Assembly: GCA_964653095.1 (NCBI GenBank)
Contig: CAZZEH010000008.1
Location: 39,888 to 103,887, forward strand
Source of the DNA: JAMLHH01 sp964653095
Lineage (GTDB): Bacteria > Bacteroidota > Bacteroidia > Chitinophagales > JADIYW01
Direction of reading: 5' to 3'
Length of the DNA: 64,000 nucleotides
Shown here: piece by piece, positions 10,901-17,352 of the stretch
How positions within the stretch are numbered: the stretch's first letter is position 1
Layout of the letters: every line of letters begins with the position of its first letter
Made by a program: the position numbers and the translations under genes
Notes under the pieces: generated by a model
Database searches by the model: none
What the model was told of the DNA's origin: nothing
The model's input: only the letters and a program-made list of their open reading frames with translations

Positions 10901-12739
10901 GTTTCTCCAGTTAATTTTATATTGAGTAGGTCCGGCATGCTTGAGAGCATCATCTGCTCTGGTCTCAAATCCGGGAATCAGACAGCCTCCACCAAAAGGG
11001 TTATCCGCAATACAGCACCTGTTGGAAAATGCAAACACACATTTCTTTCCGCAGTTTCCACTGAGTACAGGATCTGGTGTATCACAGTCCGATTCCCAAG
11101 CTTCCAATTTTAAATCAAAGCTTCGCATACCCTTTTCTGTGGTATATACTTTATTATACAACAAGGCTCCTGATGTGGCCGGGGAAATTGTATTCCAGCC
11201 CGGGCTTCCCTGTGACCAGCCGATAGTGGAATTCCAAGCTCCAGGCTCTACTTCTCCTTGTTGAGCAGACCAGGCCTTTCCTCTTACCCGAATCTCCTCG
11301 GCTCCCCCAATGAGAGGATCCGTTTTACTGATGTTAAAATCTGAACATCCGGCAAATCCCAAATCTAAGTCAAAGTCAAACAGACCAAAGAAGCTTTGAT
11401 CTTCCAACAGTTCGTGTCCTTCGTGGTCATTATCCTGAAACATACCATCGAGATATACTTCTAATCCTATTGGTCTGGCAACAGAGGCATCTGCATAGAC
11501 ATAGTCTGCATTATTACACATAGGTGCCTGTACATTGAAAGTATTTCCAGCTCCGGCTTCCGGGAATCTTTCTTTATTGGTCTTATCAGTCCAGTCCCAT
11601 TCGTACGAAAAGAGTATCATATATTTTCCGGAACCGTTTCTTCTTCCCTGCACTACTCTCGTAGCAAAATAGCCTTTCTTGCCCGGAGGTGTAGAGCGGA
11701 AAAACATTTCATCATCACTCCAGTTGGTTTTATCTGCCCAGTCATCATCTTCATCCGATGCCAGAAAGTTCACAATCGCTCCAAAGAAATTATTAGGATT
11801 GATATTGATTCCAAATATATCGGTACATCCTGTGACACGTACCAAGTATTCAATGAAATTGTCATTTCCAAGTCCCGGGTCCAGTGTCATTAAAAGAAAG
11901 AGTTGAGGGCTCATCTTAATTTCATAAGAATTGAGTATCCTGTCCAAATCCAAACTCAATATATCCCCAATATCTATTCTCCTCAGTTCTGCAACCTGAG
12001 GCAATCCATAAGCTCCGTTACATATCACAAAACCGGCTTCTTTTCCGGCAACATCGGCATCAGATTCCCACATTCCGTTGATGCGCCATTGGAATCTGTC
12101 CGGTGCCTGATTTCCGCTGTATGTTCTCTCCAGCATTTGAAAGCGGTTGCCAACCATCCCGACAGGTGCCGGTCCTAATGCTGGCTTGTCATAGGAAACG
12201 CCTAAAGTTGGAGGTGCATACTCCGAAGTATTGGCCGGAACGAGAATTTGATGAGCATTGACATTGTTAAGGGCAGTTGGATGTCTGTTCATGTGAGCCG
12301 GGCGAAACGGAAACCAAGGGTTTAGCATTCTAAACTTTGAGTTATTGGGTCTCCACAGCGACCGGAGCGTTTTGGTTTTGACATCCTTTACAGTAAAAGT
12401 CATTCTCGCAGGAAAGTACTGCTGCAACAAAAGCTGAGCATCTATGACACTTGGCATATTGTCATACATGTAATTTGTACCGTTGGAAGCCCTCACTTCA
12501 AGGTCTTCAAATACATATTTGGTCTTACCGCTCAGTGGGTCGAGTGTTTCGTCACAGTTAGCATCTGTCCATACACCTTCCAACCAGACTTTGAGCTCTA
12601 TACCTCCGTCATTAAAGACTTGGGTACCCTGTGCATATAGACTATTTCCTAATAAGCCTGCCGTCAAAAAGAAAAGAATGAATAATAAAGAACTTTTATA
12701 TTTTTTGACTTGCATCATGTTGTGTATATTTTTATTCAT
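4934..12739 (-). CDS. Giant T9SS-exported surface protein with Ig/PKD-like repeats and glycine-rich beta-helix
   Basis: 2601 residues. An N-terminal signal peptide has a hydrophobic stretch SLLFILFFLTAGLLG and a likely cut after SLYA (about residue 36). The middle contains several Ig/PKD-like segments marked by Cys-Pro-Gly turns (for example SCPGETHNLSV, ACDGESITLTV). About 875-1050 resembles the start of a right-handed beta-helix (VIYVSYNANNSGIGT, SNYTLQNIHIVGG). It runs into a strongly glycine-rich stretch (about 1045-1310) interleaved with further helix rungs. About 2416-2460 is the common Bacteroidetes module LPVTLVSFTG...LLNWHTASELNNDHF. The last 85 residues form a type A T9SS sorting domain (VQPNPTDG, LRILDVRGRVI, YILSFTDANG). 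It should be secreted across the outer membrane and anchored or released there. The binding target is unknown; adhesin or matrix protein is an inference. Met9 is an alternative start. Monocistronic by position. Confidence 0.9.
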   Translation of the reverse strand: MNKNIHNMMQVKKYKSSLLFILFFLTAGLLGNSLYAQGTQVFNDGGIELKVWLEGVWTDANCDETLDPLSGKTKYVFEDLEVRASNGTNYMYDNMPSVIDAQLLLQQYFPARMTFTVKDVKTKTLRSLWRPNNSKFRMLNPWFPFRPAHMNRHPTALNNVNAHQILVPANTSEYAPPTLGVSYDKPALGPAPVGMVGNRFQMLERTYSGNQAPDRFQWRINGMWESDADVAGKEAGFVICNGAYGLPQVAELRRIDIGDILSLDLDRILNSYEIKMSPQLFLLMTLDPGLGNDNFIEYLVRVTGCTDIFGININPNNFFGAIVNFLASDEDDDWADKTNWSDDEMFFRSTPPGKKGYFATRVVQGRRNGSGKYMILFSYEWDWTDKTNKERFPEAGAGNTFNVQAPMCNNADYVYADASVARPIGLEVYLDGMFQDNDHEGHELLEDQSFFGLFDFDLDLGFAGCSDFNISKTDPLIGGAEEIRVRGKAWSAQQGEVEPGAWNSTIGWSQGSPGWNTISPATSGALLYNKVYTTEKGMRSFDLKLEAWESDCDTPDPVLSGNCGKKCVFAFSNRCCIADNPFGGGCLIPGFETRADDALKHAGPTQYKINWRNSPPNTWNYYHAPIGGLGDPGKNYVARIKYRWTLMPPRITETISPDGFDIISCPGETHNLSVDVMGGATFYQWQYVELSDPAGPACPNIPDSDWIDIPNAHCPDYTTPGNFPTTRIYRLKIFNRAGPGSVTPAGDKFAYAYSKCIRIQKLPQMVPMYSNLGCGTSAEPILVRSGSVGAFQPVLPPDSGSLDMPGVIYEWSVFGGASVDPTTGEHVNVTFPNSAGQDVRVRMQTKFTDICGADLTQTVNCYYQTVDGGCDTLTGVIYVSYNANNSGIGTISNPYSLANAFKQVAMTPQIKHIKLLASDPGDVSTHYNIRSTGAELNRTDSAMIITDSMIVEGGYVEGTADDGSLIWIKKSDERSIINSNILERINDSIGHYIGFRAVNAKDWVIQDITLNMGNAPTRTVGTYGHGHGFSNYGILVAGCSNYTLQNIHIVGGAAGRGSVGRTPEYNNPPDPSGIDLNNPAPDGTSSGPGDPEATYGAGYWLIDPSNRLPGYGGRFGVAPSNAGGLPGDGQHGKGTAAYRTAGAGGEYNHATPGNRNGRNGANGTKHPSNAANRTLADLTAMTTYFLPTPILEGGGHIGDAGSGGGGGASGGNASANGGAGGIGGRGGLGGYSGGGAFGLWVVGNSTAGTRNNVTVDGTNLLAGARGVGGTGEAGQIGGQGYGGGYPGGNGGRGGGGPDGGDGYSLNEYIQGGSVVATINPGDPLTPVLETDYGSGCTYSVFRVENSSNANWVGVGGGIDVKDIRQDIGSQTGSTANPRNIYFTNTALKGKTLELVAGDYRNQIYVRYQRELPEIFPLPTTICHNTPIDLLSDPKSEFHTEYKWTIQAGNKDGLSTIVGLNDPAPTYTFASQDVYGVVLPNSTTENIVYQIKFEVKDACCGWSIPVYKTITVLPEIVNEVGVNGHMDKDTIYICNQGRIPNLINKVGVIQTTLPNNRYQWMVSKDGAPYDSITPGGGNTNLTAREYFGDGDNGTYRYVRLIGSGNPNIDCADTSNVITVIVTDNISNNLISPPGPTICGDISLPSVGTTVQTGGQWAVNIGYMGGNVPDGPGGDIEYRWQYGRMDIGTNEIGYFNYNVSGPTESGTTSNTQDFDPGVNGSPNVTYGQGNQVFYRGDGVPGQVFFRRIAELSLDKTNCKDTSNVVIADIPLGAKPWGNCAAGGNFTKCKNDVADATGLDPNDPDLIGKFTMLNVVGQGLCLIEAPDTVCPGRVIAVTVPHTQVGINEGTGALYAWYSVKGGPYNNSETGGRNHFCYSHSNCTNPLLNDNCTDFNGAKPPADSTVFLGTTPADTDTLGHTKGSHILASMFETTTFYVNIFDECFSDADFRSDPSGYISTNIPGRWQRKTVVVREPIYPPTDFTATPSRYCENELPDSVVLEVIGGDMFNAGQIQIFENDTTDEANIIYTSLAGQLNAERTFSVKPAPGVTTTYYARAINGECDTTDFIPVTVVVDDSLKVPSSLSGPDVACDGESITLTVGVDAGTPDLTGSAEWVLYFDDVLPARVASNQTGIFNVTAPATSGNHHYIVRAEYSDPLVSCSPTDTVMLPIEIKDDCVCDDGYVIYAPDGMTTHATIECLAPDGWTYYANFSNPDEFVFAIKKEPNAGEYPSGGPNANNSVFTAEVYITVTPNPTTEDDVFFAQNGCEANFVMPRYWNVNVTSGSIDGYVKTRFFFKPEELIATRNRAVAWKGANQGGCDPLLDGPDQVFKTTGTTSNGTSFNAGPVTPYAVPVNQGNTDIQAVTINNYKYIGHLFSNLSSVPEPAIGMINGKQYVEVAWDGFSGGGVAIRVSPDLEVLPVTLVSFTGTLVEGDVLLNWHTASELNNDHFVVERSVDATNWKAIGSVKGNGTTNEPHYYSLTDASPAPGGYYYRLKQVDYDGKYEYSRIIYIQIGGDKTSDKTFVVQPNPTDGLVTASISSDRDQQINLRILDVRGRVIGNRDVSLGKGMNQVKVDLSHYPAATYILSFTDANGQEYNAKVVKQ

Positions 12740-12852
12740 ACGCCACCTTTTATAAAAAGTGATTAAAACTCATAAGTCGGTTTTGACTCCCATTGGAAGC
12801 AGTTATCCACAGAACAGACTTAGATAGTGTAAAATTAGCACTTTTATAGTAA

Positions 12853-12860
12853 CAAAGCTA
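12853..12860 (-). promoter_or_regulatory. Possible Bacteroidetes -7 box for the giant surface-protein gene
   Basis: On the minus strand this reads TAGCTTTG, an exact match to the Bacteroidetes TAnnTTTG element, about 115 nt upstream of the ATG. No good TTTG -33 element is seen at the usual spacing, so the call is weak. Confidence 0.35.
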
Positions 12861-12989
12861 CTTTTGACCTAACAATTATTTAATAGACCGGGCAAAAAAA
12901 AGTTAATTAACATTGGCAACAAGCGGCAATTTAAGGATTAATCAAAAGAGTGTCGTAAACTATAAATAAAAGCTTTTGCGATTATTGGA

Positions 12990-13720
12990 TTACTACTGAG
13001 AGGGGTTGCAATGAGATTCTTCCACCAGAGGCGGACACGGGGCAGAATGACAGGGGGCAGAATGACTGTAAATATCATAATCGTCATGCTGGAAGCATCT
13101 CAATGGCAGAATGATTTTAGATTCTTCCACCAGAGGCGGACACGGGGCAGAATGACAGGGGGTAGAATGATGAATTGAATACAGCATCTTACGAAATGTC
13201 ACGCTGTTAAGGGTCTCATGTCGATTTACTAAGAGAAGATTCCAATTAGATTCTTACAGAATGACAGGGGGCAGAATGACGGGCATCAGAATAGCCATTT
13301 ACCAAAATGTCACTCTGTTAAGAGTCTCATGGCGAATTGTTAAGAGAGATTGCAATTAGATTCTTACAGAATGACTGTACGCCAGAGGCGGACACGGTTC
13401 AGAATGACAGGGGTCAGAATGATGAATTGAATACAGCATCTTACGAAATGTCACGCTATTAAGAGTCTAATGCCGAATTGTTGAGAGGAGATTCCAATTA
13501 GATTCTTACAGAATGACAGGGGGCAGAATGACTGTAAATATCATAATCGTCATGCTGGAAGCATCTCAATGGCAGAATGATTTTAGATTCTTCCACCAGA
13601 GGCGGACACGGTTCAGAATGACTGTTATTGGCATGGCGAATGGCACTGAATGACAGTTTGGAGAGAGATTCTTTACAGAATGACAGGAGTCGCATAACAG
13701 TACATCAAAACATCACTCTG
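12990..13720. repeat. Composite intergenic repeat block, left half
   Basis: Alternating modules are repeated several times. One reads AGAATGACTGTAAATATC, then the mini-palindrome ATGCTGGAAGCAT, then CAATGGCAGAATGATTTTAG, then CCAGAGGCGGACACGG. The other reads GAATACAGCATCTTACG, AAATGTCACGCTGTTAAG, AGTCTCATG and TTAGATTCTTACAGAATGAC. The same modules appear in inverse orientation at 3.2-4.0 kb. Frames of 60-70 codons on the minus strand carry the same peptide (CHSAPCPPLVEESKIILPLR) in each copy and are repeat translation, not independent genes. The 12740-12989 stretch holds the leader of the giant gene and nothing else I recognise. Confidence 0.88.
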
Positions 13721-13818
13721 TTAAGAATCTTTACCCAACATCGCTTAGTCTATACTTCAAAAATATTTTTAGGTTTTTGAATTTGATCTTAAAAACTACT
13801 TATTTTTAAACATAAAAA

Positions 13819-14106
13819 ATGGGGAAGGGGTTCACCTATATTCTAACAAACAAAAATAAGACAGTCTTATATACAGGCGTTACAAACAATCTTTCGAGAA
13901 GATTATCTGAACATTATCAAGACGCAATCACCACAAAGGCAACTTTTGCAGGAAAATACAACTGTTATAATCTTGTTTATTTCGAGGAATATGAAACTAT
14001 GAGTCAGGCAATAGCGCGAGAAAAGGAAATCAAGCTGCTTAACAGATGCAAAAAAGAGACTCTTATCAATTCATTTAATCCGAACTGGGAGTTTTTAAAA
14101 CTATAG
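13819..14106 (+). CDS. GIY-YIG family endonuclease domain protein
   Basis: 95 residues, the compact single-domain GIY-YIG nuclease type (UPF0213/YhbQ-like). Visible motifs are TYILTNKNKTVLYTGVTN, where the GIY and YIG elements appear as YIL and YTG, then LSRRLSEHYQD (conserved Arg), and the downstream Glu within AIAREKEIKLLNR. The usual NPxWxFL ending is present (NPNWEFLKL). The start is ATG 13819 after an A-rich leader. The gene sits inside the repeat block: modules end about 80 nt before it and resume about 10 nt after its stop. Such nucleases can act in DNA repair or mobile-element mobility; the activity here is inferred. Confidence 0.88.
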   Translation: MGKGFTYILTNKNKTVLYTGVTNNLSRRLSEHYQDAITTKATFAGKYNCYNLVYFEEYETMSQAIAREKEIKLLNRCKKETLINSFNPNWEFLKL

Positions 14107-14107
14107 C

Positions 14108-14600
14108 ATCCTTCAATTAGATTCTTTCAGAATGACTGTAAATATGATAATCGTCATGCTGGAAGCATCTCAATGGCAGAATGATTTTAGATTCTTACAC
14201 CAGAGGCTGACACGGGTCAGAATGATGAATTGAATACAGTAGTTTACGAAACGTCACTCTGTTAAGAGTCTCATGTCGAATTACTAAGAGAAGATTCCAA
14301 TTAGATTCTTACAGAATGACAGGGGGCAGAATGACTGTAAATATCATAATCGTCATGCTGGAAGCATCTCAATGGCAGAATGATTTTAGATTCTTCCACC
14401 AGAGGCGGACACGGGTCAGAATGGCAGTTATCGGCATGGCGGGTTGAATACAGCAGTTTACGAAATGTCACTCTGTTAAGAGTCTCATGGCGAATTGTTA
14501 AGAGAGATTGCAATTAGATTCTTACAGAATGACTGTACGCCAGAGGCGGACACGGGGCAGAATGACTGTTATTGGCATGGCGAATGGCACTGAATGGCAT
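14108..14600. repeat. Composite intergenic repeat block, right half
   Basis: Resumes directly after the GIY-YIG stop with TTAGATTCTTTCAGAATGAC and carries two more copies of the ATGCTGGAAGCAT / GGCGGACACGG module, plus the CACTCTGTTAAGAGTCTCATG module. It runs into the 5' flank of nadK, where it creates a spurious in-frame extension of about 41 codons. Minus-strand frames here are repeat-encoded. Confidence 0.88.
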
Positions 14601-14694
14601 TTTATTGGAGCACATCCAGTTTCTTCAAATTTATACAGTCTCCCGATTTTACATTCTATTTCATAACTTTACCGACTGTCAAAGAGCATACATT

Positions 14695-15573
14695 GTGAAA
14701 ATAGCTATTTACAGCAGAATTCTTAAAAAAGAACACATGCCTCACGTCCCTGACCTGTTGCAGACTTTGCACAGCAAGGGATATGAAATTATTGTCTATA
14801 AATCTTACTGGAGTTCACTGATAAAAAAAGAAAAATCACTACCTCCTGTTCAAACATTTACTTCACATGCAGACTTGGTTCCTGATACTGACCTGCTCAT
14901 CAGTATCGGAGGTGACGGGACTCTGCTTGATACCGTAAACTATGTAAGAGACAGCGGAATTCCGGTGGCCGGCATCAATATCGGGCGATTGGGATTTTTA
15001 GCCGATATCAACAAAACGGATATCAACCAGCTGATACAGGCTATAGAAACCAACAATTACAGTATAGAAAAACGGGCACTCATTCATATAGACTCCAGCA
15101 AAGAGATTTTTGGAGAGGTCAATTACGGTCTGAATGAATTCACGCTGCATAAAACCGACTCTTCTTCCATGATTGTGGTCCATACCTACCTGAATGGAGA
15201 ATACCTCACATCTTTTTGGGCTGACGGTATCATTATCTCCACGCCTACGGGCTCTACCGCATATTCGCTCAGTTGCGGAGGACCGATAGTACTCCCCATC
15301 GCGCATTCTTTTGTGCTGACTCCCGTAGCTCCGCACAATCTCAATGCACGTCCGCTGATTATTCCGGATGATACGGTCTTGTCTTTTGAAGTAGAAACGA
15401 GAGAGAAACATTTTCTTTGTTCAATAGATTCCAGGTACGTTAAGGTGGAGAAAAGTGTCAAATTTGCGGTGAAAAAAGAATCTTTTAAATTTAAACTTTT
15501 AAGAATTTCTGATAGTTCCTACATCAAGACACTGCGTCAAAAGCTTATGTGGGGCGAAGACATTCGAAATTAA
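14695..15573 (+). CDS. nadK: NAD kinase
   Basis: Phosphorylates NAD to NADP in the cytoplasm. Hallmarks in order: ISIGGDGTLLDT (the GGDGT nucleotide-binding motif), GINIGRLGFLADI, GLNEFTLHK (NE motif), and ADGIIISTPTGSTAYSLSCGG, with APHNLNARPL towards the C-terminus. I choose GTG 14695 (292 residues, starting VKIAIYSRIL) because it matches the usual length and N-terminus. The frame is open back to ATG 14572, but those 41 codons lie largely in repeat sequence and do not resemble the family. It heads the nadK - DUF6089 - uppS - bamA - skp - skp - murI cluster common in Bacteroidota. Confidence 0.95.
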   Translation: MKIAIYSRILKKEHMPHVPDLLQTLHSKGYEIIVYKSYWSSLIKKEKSLPPVQTFTSHADLVPDTDLLISIGGDGTLLDTVNYVRDSGIPVAGINIGRLGFLADINKTDINQLIQAIETNNYSIEKRALIHIDSSKEIFGEVNYGLNEFTLHKTDSSSMIVVHTYLNGEYLTSFWADGIIISTPTGSTAYSLSCGGPIVLPIAHSFVLTPVAPHNLNARPLIIPDDTVLSFEVETREKHFLCSIDSRYVKVEKSVKFAVKKESFKFKLLRISDSSYIKTLRQKLMWGEDIRN

Positions 15574-15650
15574 TTCTATAAAAGGTTTGTACCCGAAACC
15601 CGGAATTTGGGTAAATTTTCTTATTTCCCTCATTCTGTATATACAACGAG

Positions 15651-15680
15651 TTTATTTTCTTCGTTATTTACCTATCTTTG
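15651..15680 (+). promoter_or_regulatory. Bacteroidetes-type promoter for the DUF6089-uppS-bamA unit
   Basis: A TTTA element at 15651-15654 is followed after 18 nt by TATCTTTG at 15673-15680, an exact fit to the TAnnTTTG -7 consensus. The DUF6089 start codon lies 24 nt downstream, giving a short leader. Confidence 0.5.
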
Positions 15681-15704
15681 TGGACTCAAATTTGGACTGA
15701 TTAA

Positions 15705-16577
15705 GTGAATAACCGGCTGAAAATCATTTTAAGCATAGTATTGTGTGGTCTGTTTTCGTACAGTACTTTGGCACAAAGAAGTGAGTACGGCCTGTTCGTA
15801 GCAGCAGCCAATTATTTTGGAGATTTAAACCCGAATTATTCTTTTCAGCAAACTAAAGTCGGCGGGGGACTTTTTTACAGGTATAATCTCAACAACAGAA
15901 TGGGGCTTCGGGCCGGTGTTTCTCATGCCTGGGTGGCTGCTTCGGACGAAAAACTATCTAAAGGGCATCCGTTTCTGGAAGCCCGGAATCTGAGCTTTGA
16001 ATCCAACATTACAGAATTTAGCGGATTGTTTGAAATTAACTTCTTTGATTGGGATTTGGGTCGTCAAAACACGAATAAAATTCAAAAGAAAAAACTCTGG
16101 ACACCTTTTGTTTTTGTCGGAATTGGTCTCTATCATTTTAAAAGCTATACACACTATCAGGGCGAAAAATATTTTCTCGAACCTATAGGCACCGAAGGGC
16201 AGAAAAGTGCGAACTCTGATGCCACAAATATGCGGAGTGGATACAGTCCTTTTGCACTTTCCATACCGTTTGGGGGTGGGCTGAAATTCAGTCTGAGCAG
16301 TAACTGGACTCTGCAGATAGAAGTATCTTCCCGCAAGACTTTCAACGACAATCTCGATGATGTGAGCGGGAAATACGCAGATGCTTCCCAGTTGAATTAC
16401 TATTCTGAAGGGAAAAATATTTCAGAAGCACTGTCTGATCGTTCTCCTGAACTAGGTATCATCCCAATAGGGTTTCCGGGCAAACAAAGAGGTTCTTCCA
16501 AAGATAATGACCGGTTTAATTTTTACAGTATCGGAATAACCTATACTTTTAACACCATAAAATGTCCGACTTTTTAA
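15705..16577 (+). CDS. DUF6089 family outer-membrane beta-barrel protein
   Basis: 290 residues with a signal peptide (IILSIVLCGLFSYSTLA, cut about residue 23 before QRSEYG) and alternating aromatic beta-strand segments, for example SEYGLFVAAANYFGDLNP and GGLFYRYNLNNRMGLRAGVS. It ends with a Y/F-rich strand typical of outer-membrane barrels. It fits the Bacteroidota-specific DUF6089 family by sequence feel and by location between nadK and uppS, its usual place. Function is not established; the linkage to bamA suggests an envelope role. It starts at GTG 15705; no ATG is available near the signal peptide. Confidence 0.85.
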   Translation: MNNRLKIILSIVLCGLFSYSTLAQRSEYGLFVAAANYFGDLNPNYSFQQTKVGGGLFYRYNLNNRMGLRAGVSHAWVAASDEKLSKGHPFLEARNLSFESNITEFSGLFEINFFDWDLGRQNTNKIQKKKLWTPFVFVGIGLYHFKSYTHYQGEKYFLEPIGTEGQKSANSDATNMRSGYSPFALSIPFGGGLKFSLSSNWTLQIEVSSRKTFNDNLDDVSGKYADASQLNYYSEGKNISEALSDRSPELGIIPIGFPGKQRGSSKDNDRFNFYSIGITYTFNTIKCPTF

Positions 16578-16590
16578 AAAGTATCTTTTT

Positions 16591-17352
16591 ATGCAGCAAG
16601 CAGATGCCGAGAATATAAAAGAACTGATTGACCGGGAACGTCTGCCCGAGCATATTGCCATCATTATGGACGGCAACGGCAGATGGGCCAAGCAGCACGG
16701 CAAACCAAGAGTCTTTGGGCATAGAAGTGGTGTAAAAGCCGTAAGAGAGGTAACAGAGGCATGCGCGGAAATCGGTGTTAAATATCTGACTTTGTACGCC
16801 TTTTCTACTGAAAACTGGAACAGACCAAAATTTGAAGTTTCTGCTCTGATGGAACTTTTGGTACAGACTATTGGCAAAGAAGTCAAAACACTTCAGAAAA
16901 ACAATATTCGGCTGAATGCTATCGGACGTCTCAATAACCTCCCAAATCGGTGTAATATTGAACTTCAAAAGGCGATTCAGGAAACAGCAAACAATTCCCG
17001 AATGACCTTAACACTGGCTCTGAGCTACGGTTCGAGAGAAGAGCTTGCCGAAGCTTTTTTAAAACTGTATGAGGATATCCAAAACGGAAAAAAAAGTATT
17101 GAGGATATACAGAGTGAAAGTATCCGGGAGTATCTGTACACTTCTCATATTCCGGACCCGGAGCTTTTAATACGAACCAGCGGAGAGTACAGAGTCAGCA
17201 ACTTTCTGCTGTGGCAAATAGCCTATTCCGAATTCATTTTTACCCAAAAATATTGGCCGGAAATCAGCAAAAACGATTTGTATGGTTTTATCTATGAATA
17301 CCAGCAGAGAGAAAGAAGATTCGGCAAAACAAGTGAACAAATCAACAGTTAA
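16591..17352 (+). CDS. uppS: Isoprenyl transferase (undecaprenyl diphosphate synthase family)
   Basis: A cis-prenyltransferase that builds the C55 lipid carrier used for peptidoglycan and surface polysaccharides. Motifs: PEHIAIIMDGNGRWAKQHG (Asp-Gly-Asn-Gly-Arg-Trp at about residues 28-33), GHRSGVKAVREV, LTLYAFSTENWNRP, and LLIRTSGEYRVSNFLLWQ near the C-terminus. Length (253) is normal. A short N-terminal extension precedes the conserved core. Its stop overlaps the bamA start (TAATG), so the two are translationally coupled. Confidence 0.97.
   Translation: MQQADAENIKELIDRERLPEHIAIIMDGNGRWAKQHGKPRVFGHRSGVKAVREVTEACAEIGVKYLTLYAFSTENWNRPKFEVSALMELLVQTIGKEVKTLQKNNIRLNAIGRLNNLPNRCNIELQKAIQETANNSRMTLTLALSYGSREELAEAFLKLYEDIQNGKKSIEDIQSESIREYLYTSHIPDPELLIRTSGEYRVSNFLLWQIAYSEFIFTQKYWPEISKNDLYGFIYEYQQRERRFGKTSEQINS

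Noticed and set aside
12993..14513. Minus-strand frames of 65-70 codons sharing the CHSAPCPPLVEES-type peptide
   Set aside because: The same peptide recurs because the repeat module recurs. Frames begin and end at module edges and have no leader or operon context.
12990..14600. A CRISPR array
   Set aside because: The repeats are long, irregular and composite, with no unit/spacer periodicity and no cas genes nearby.
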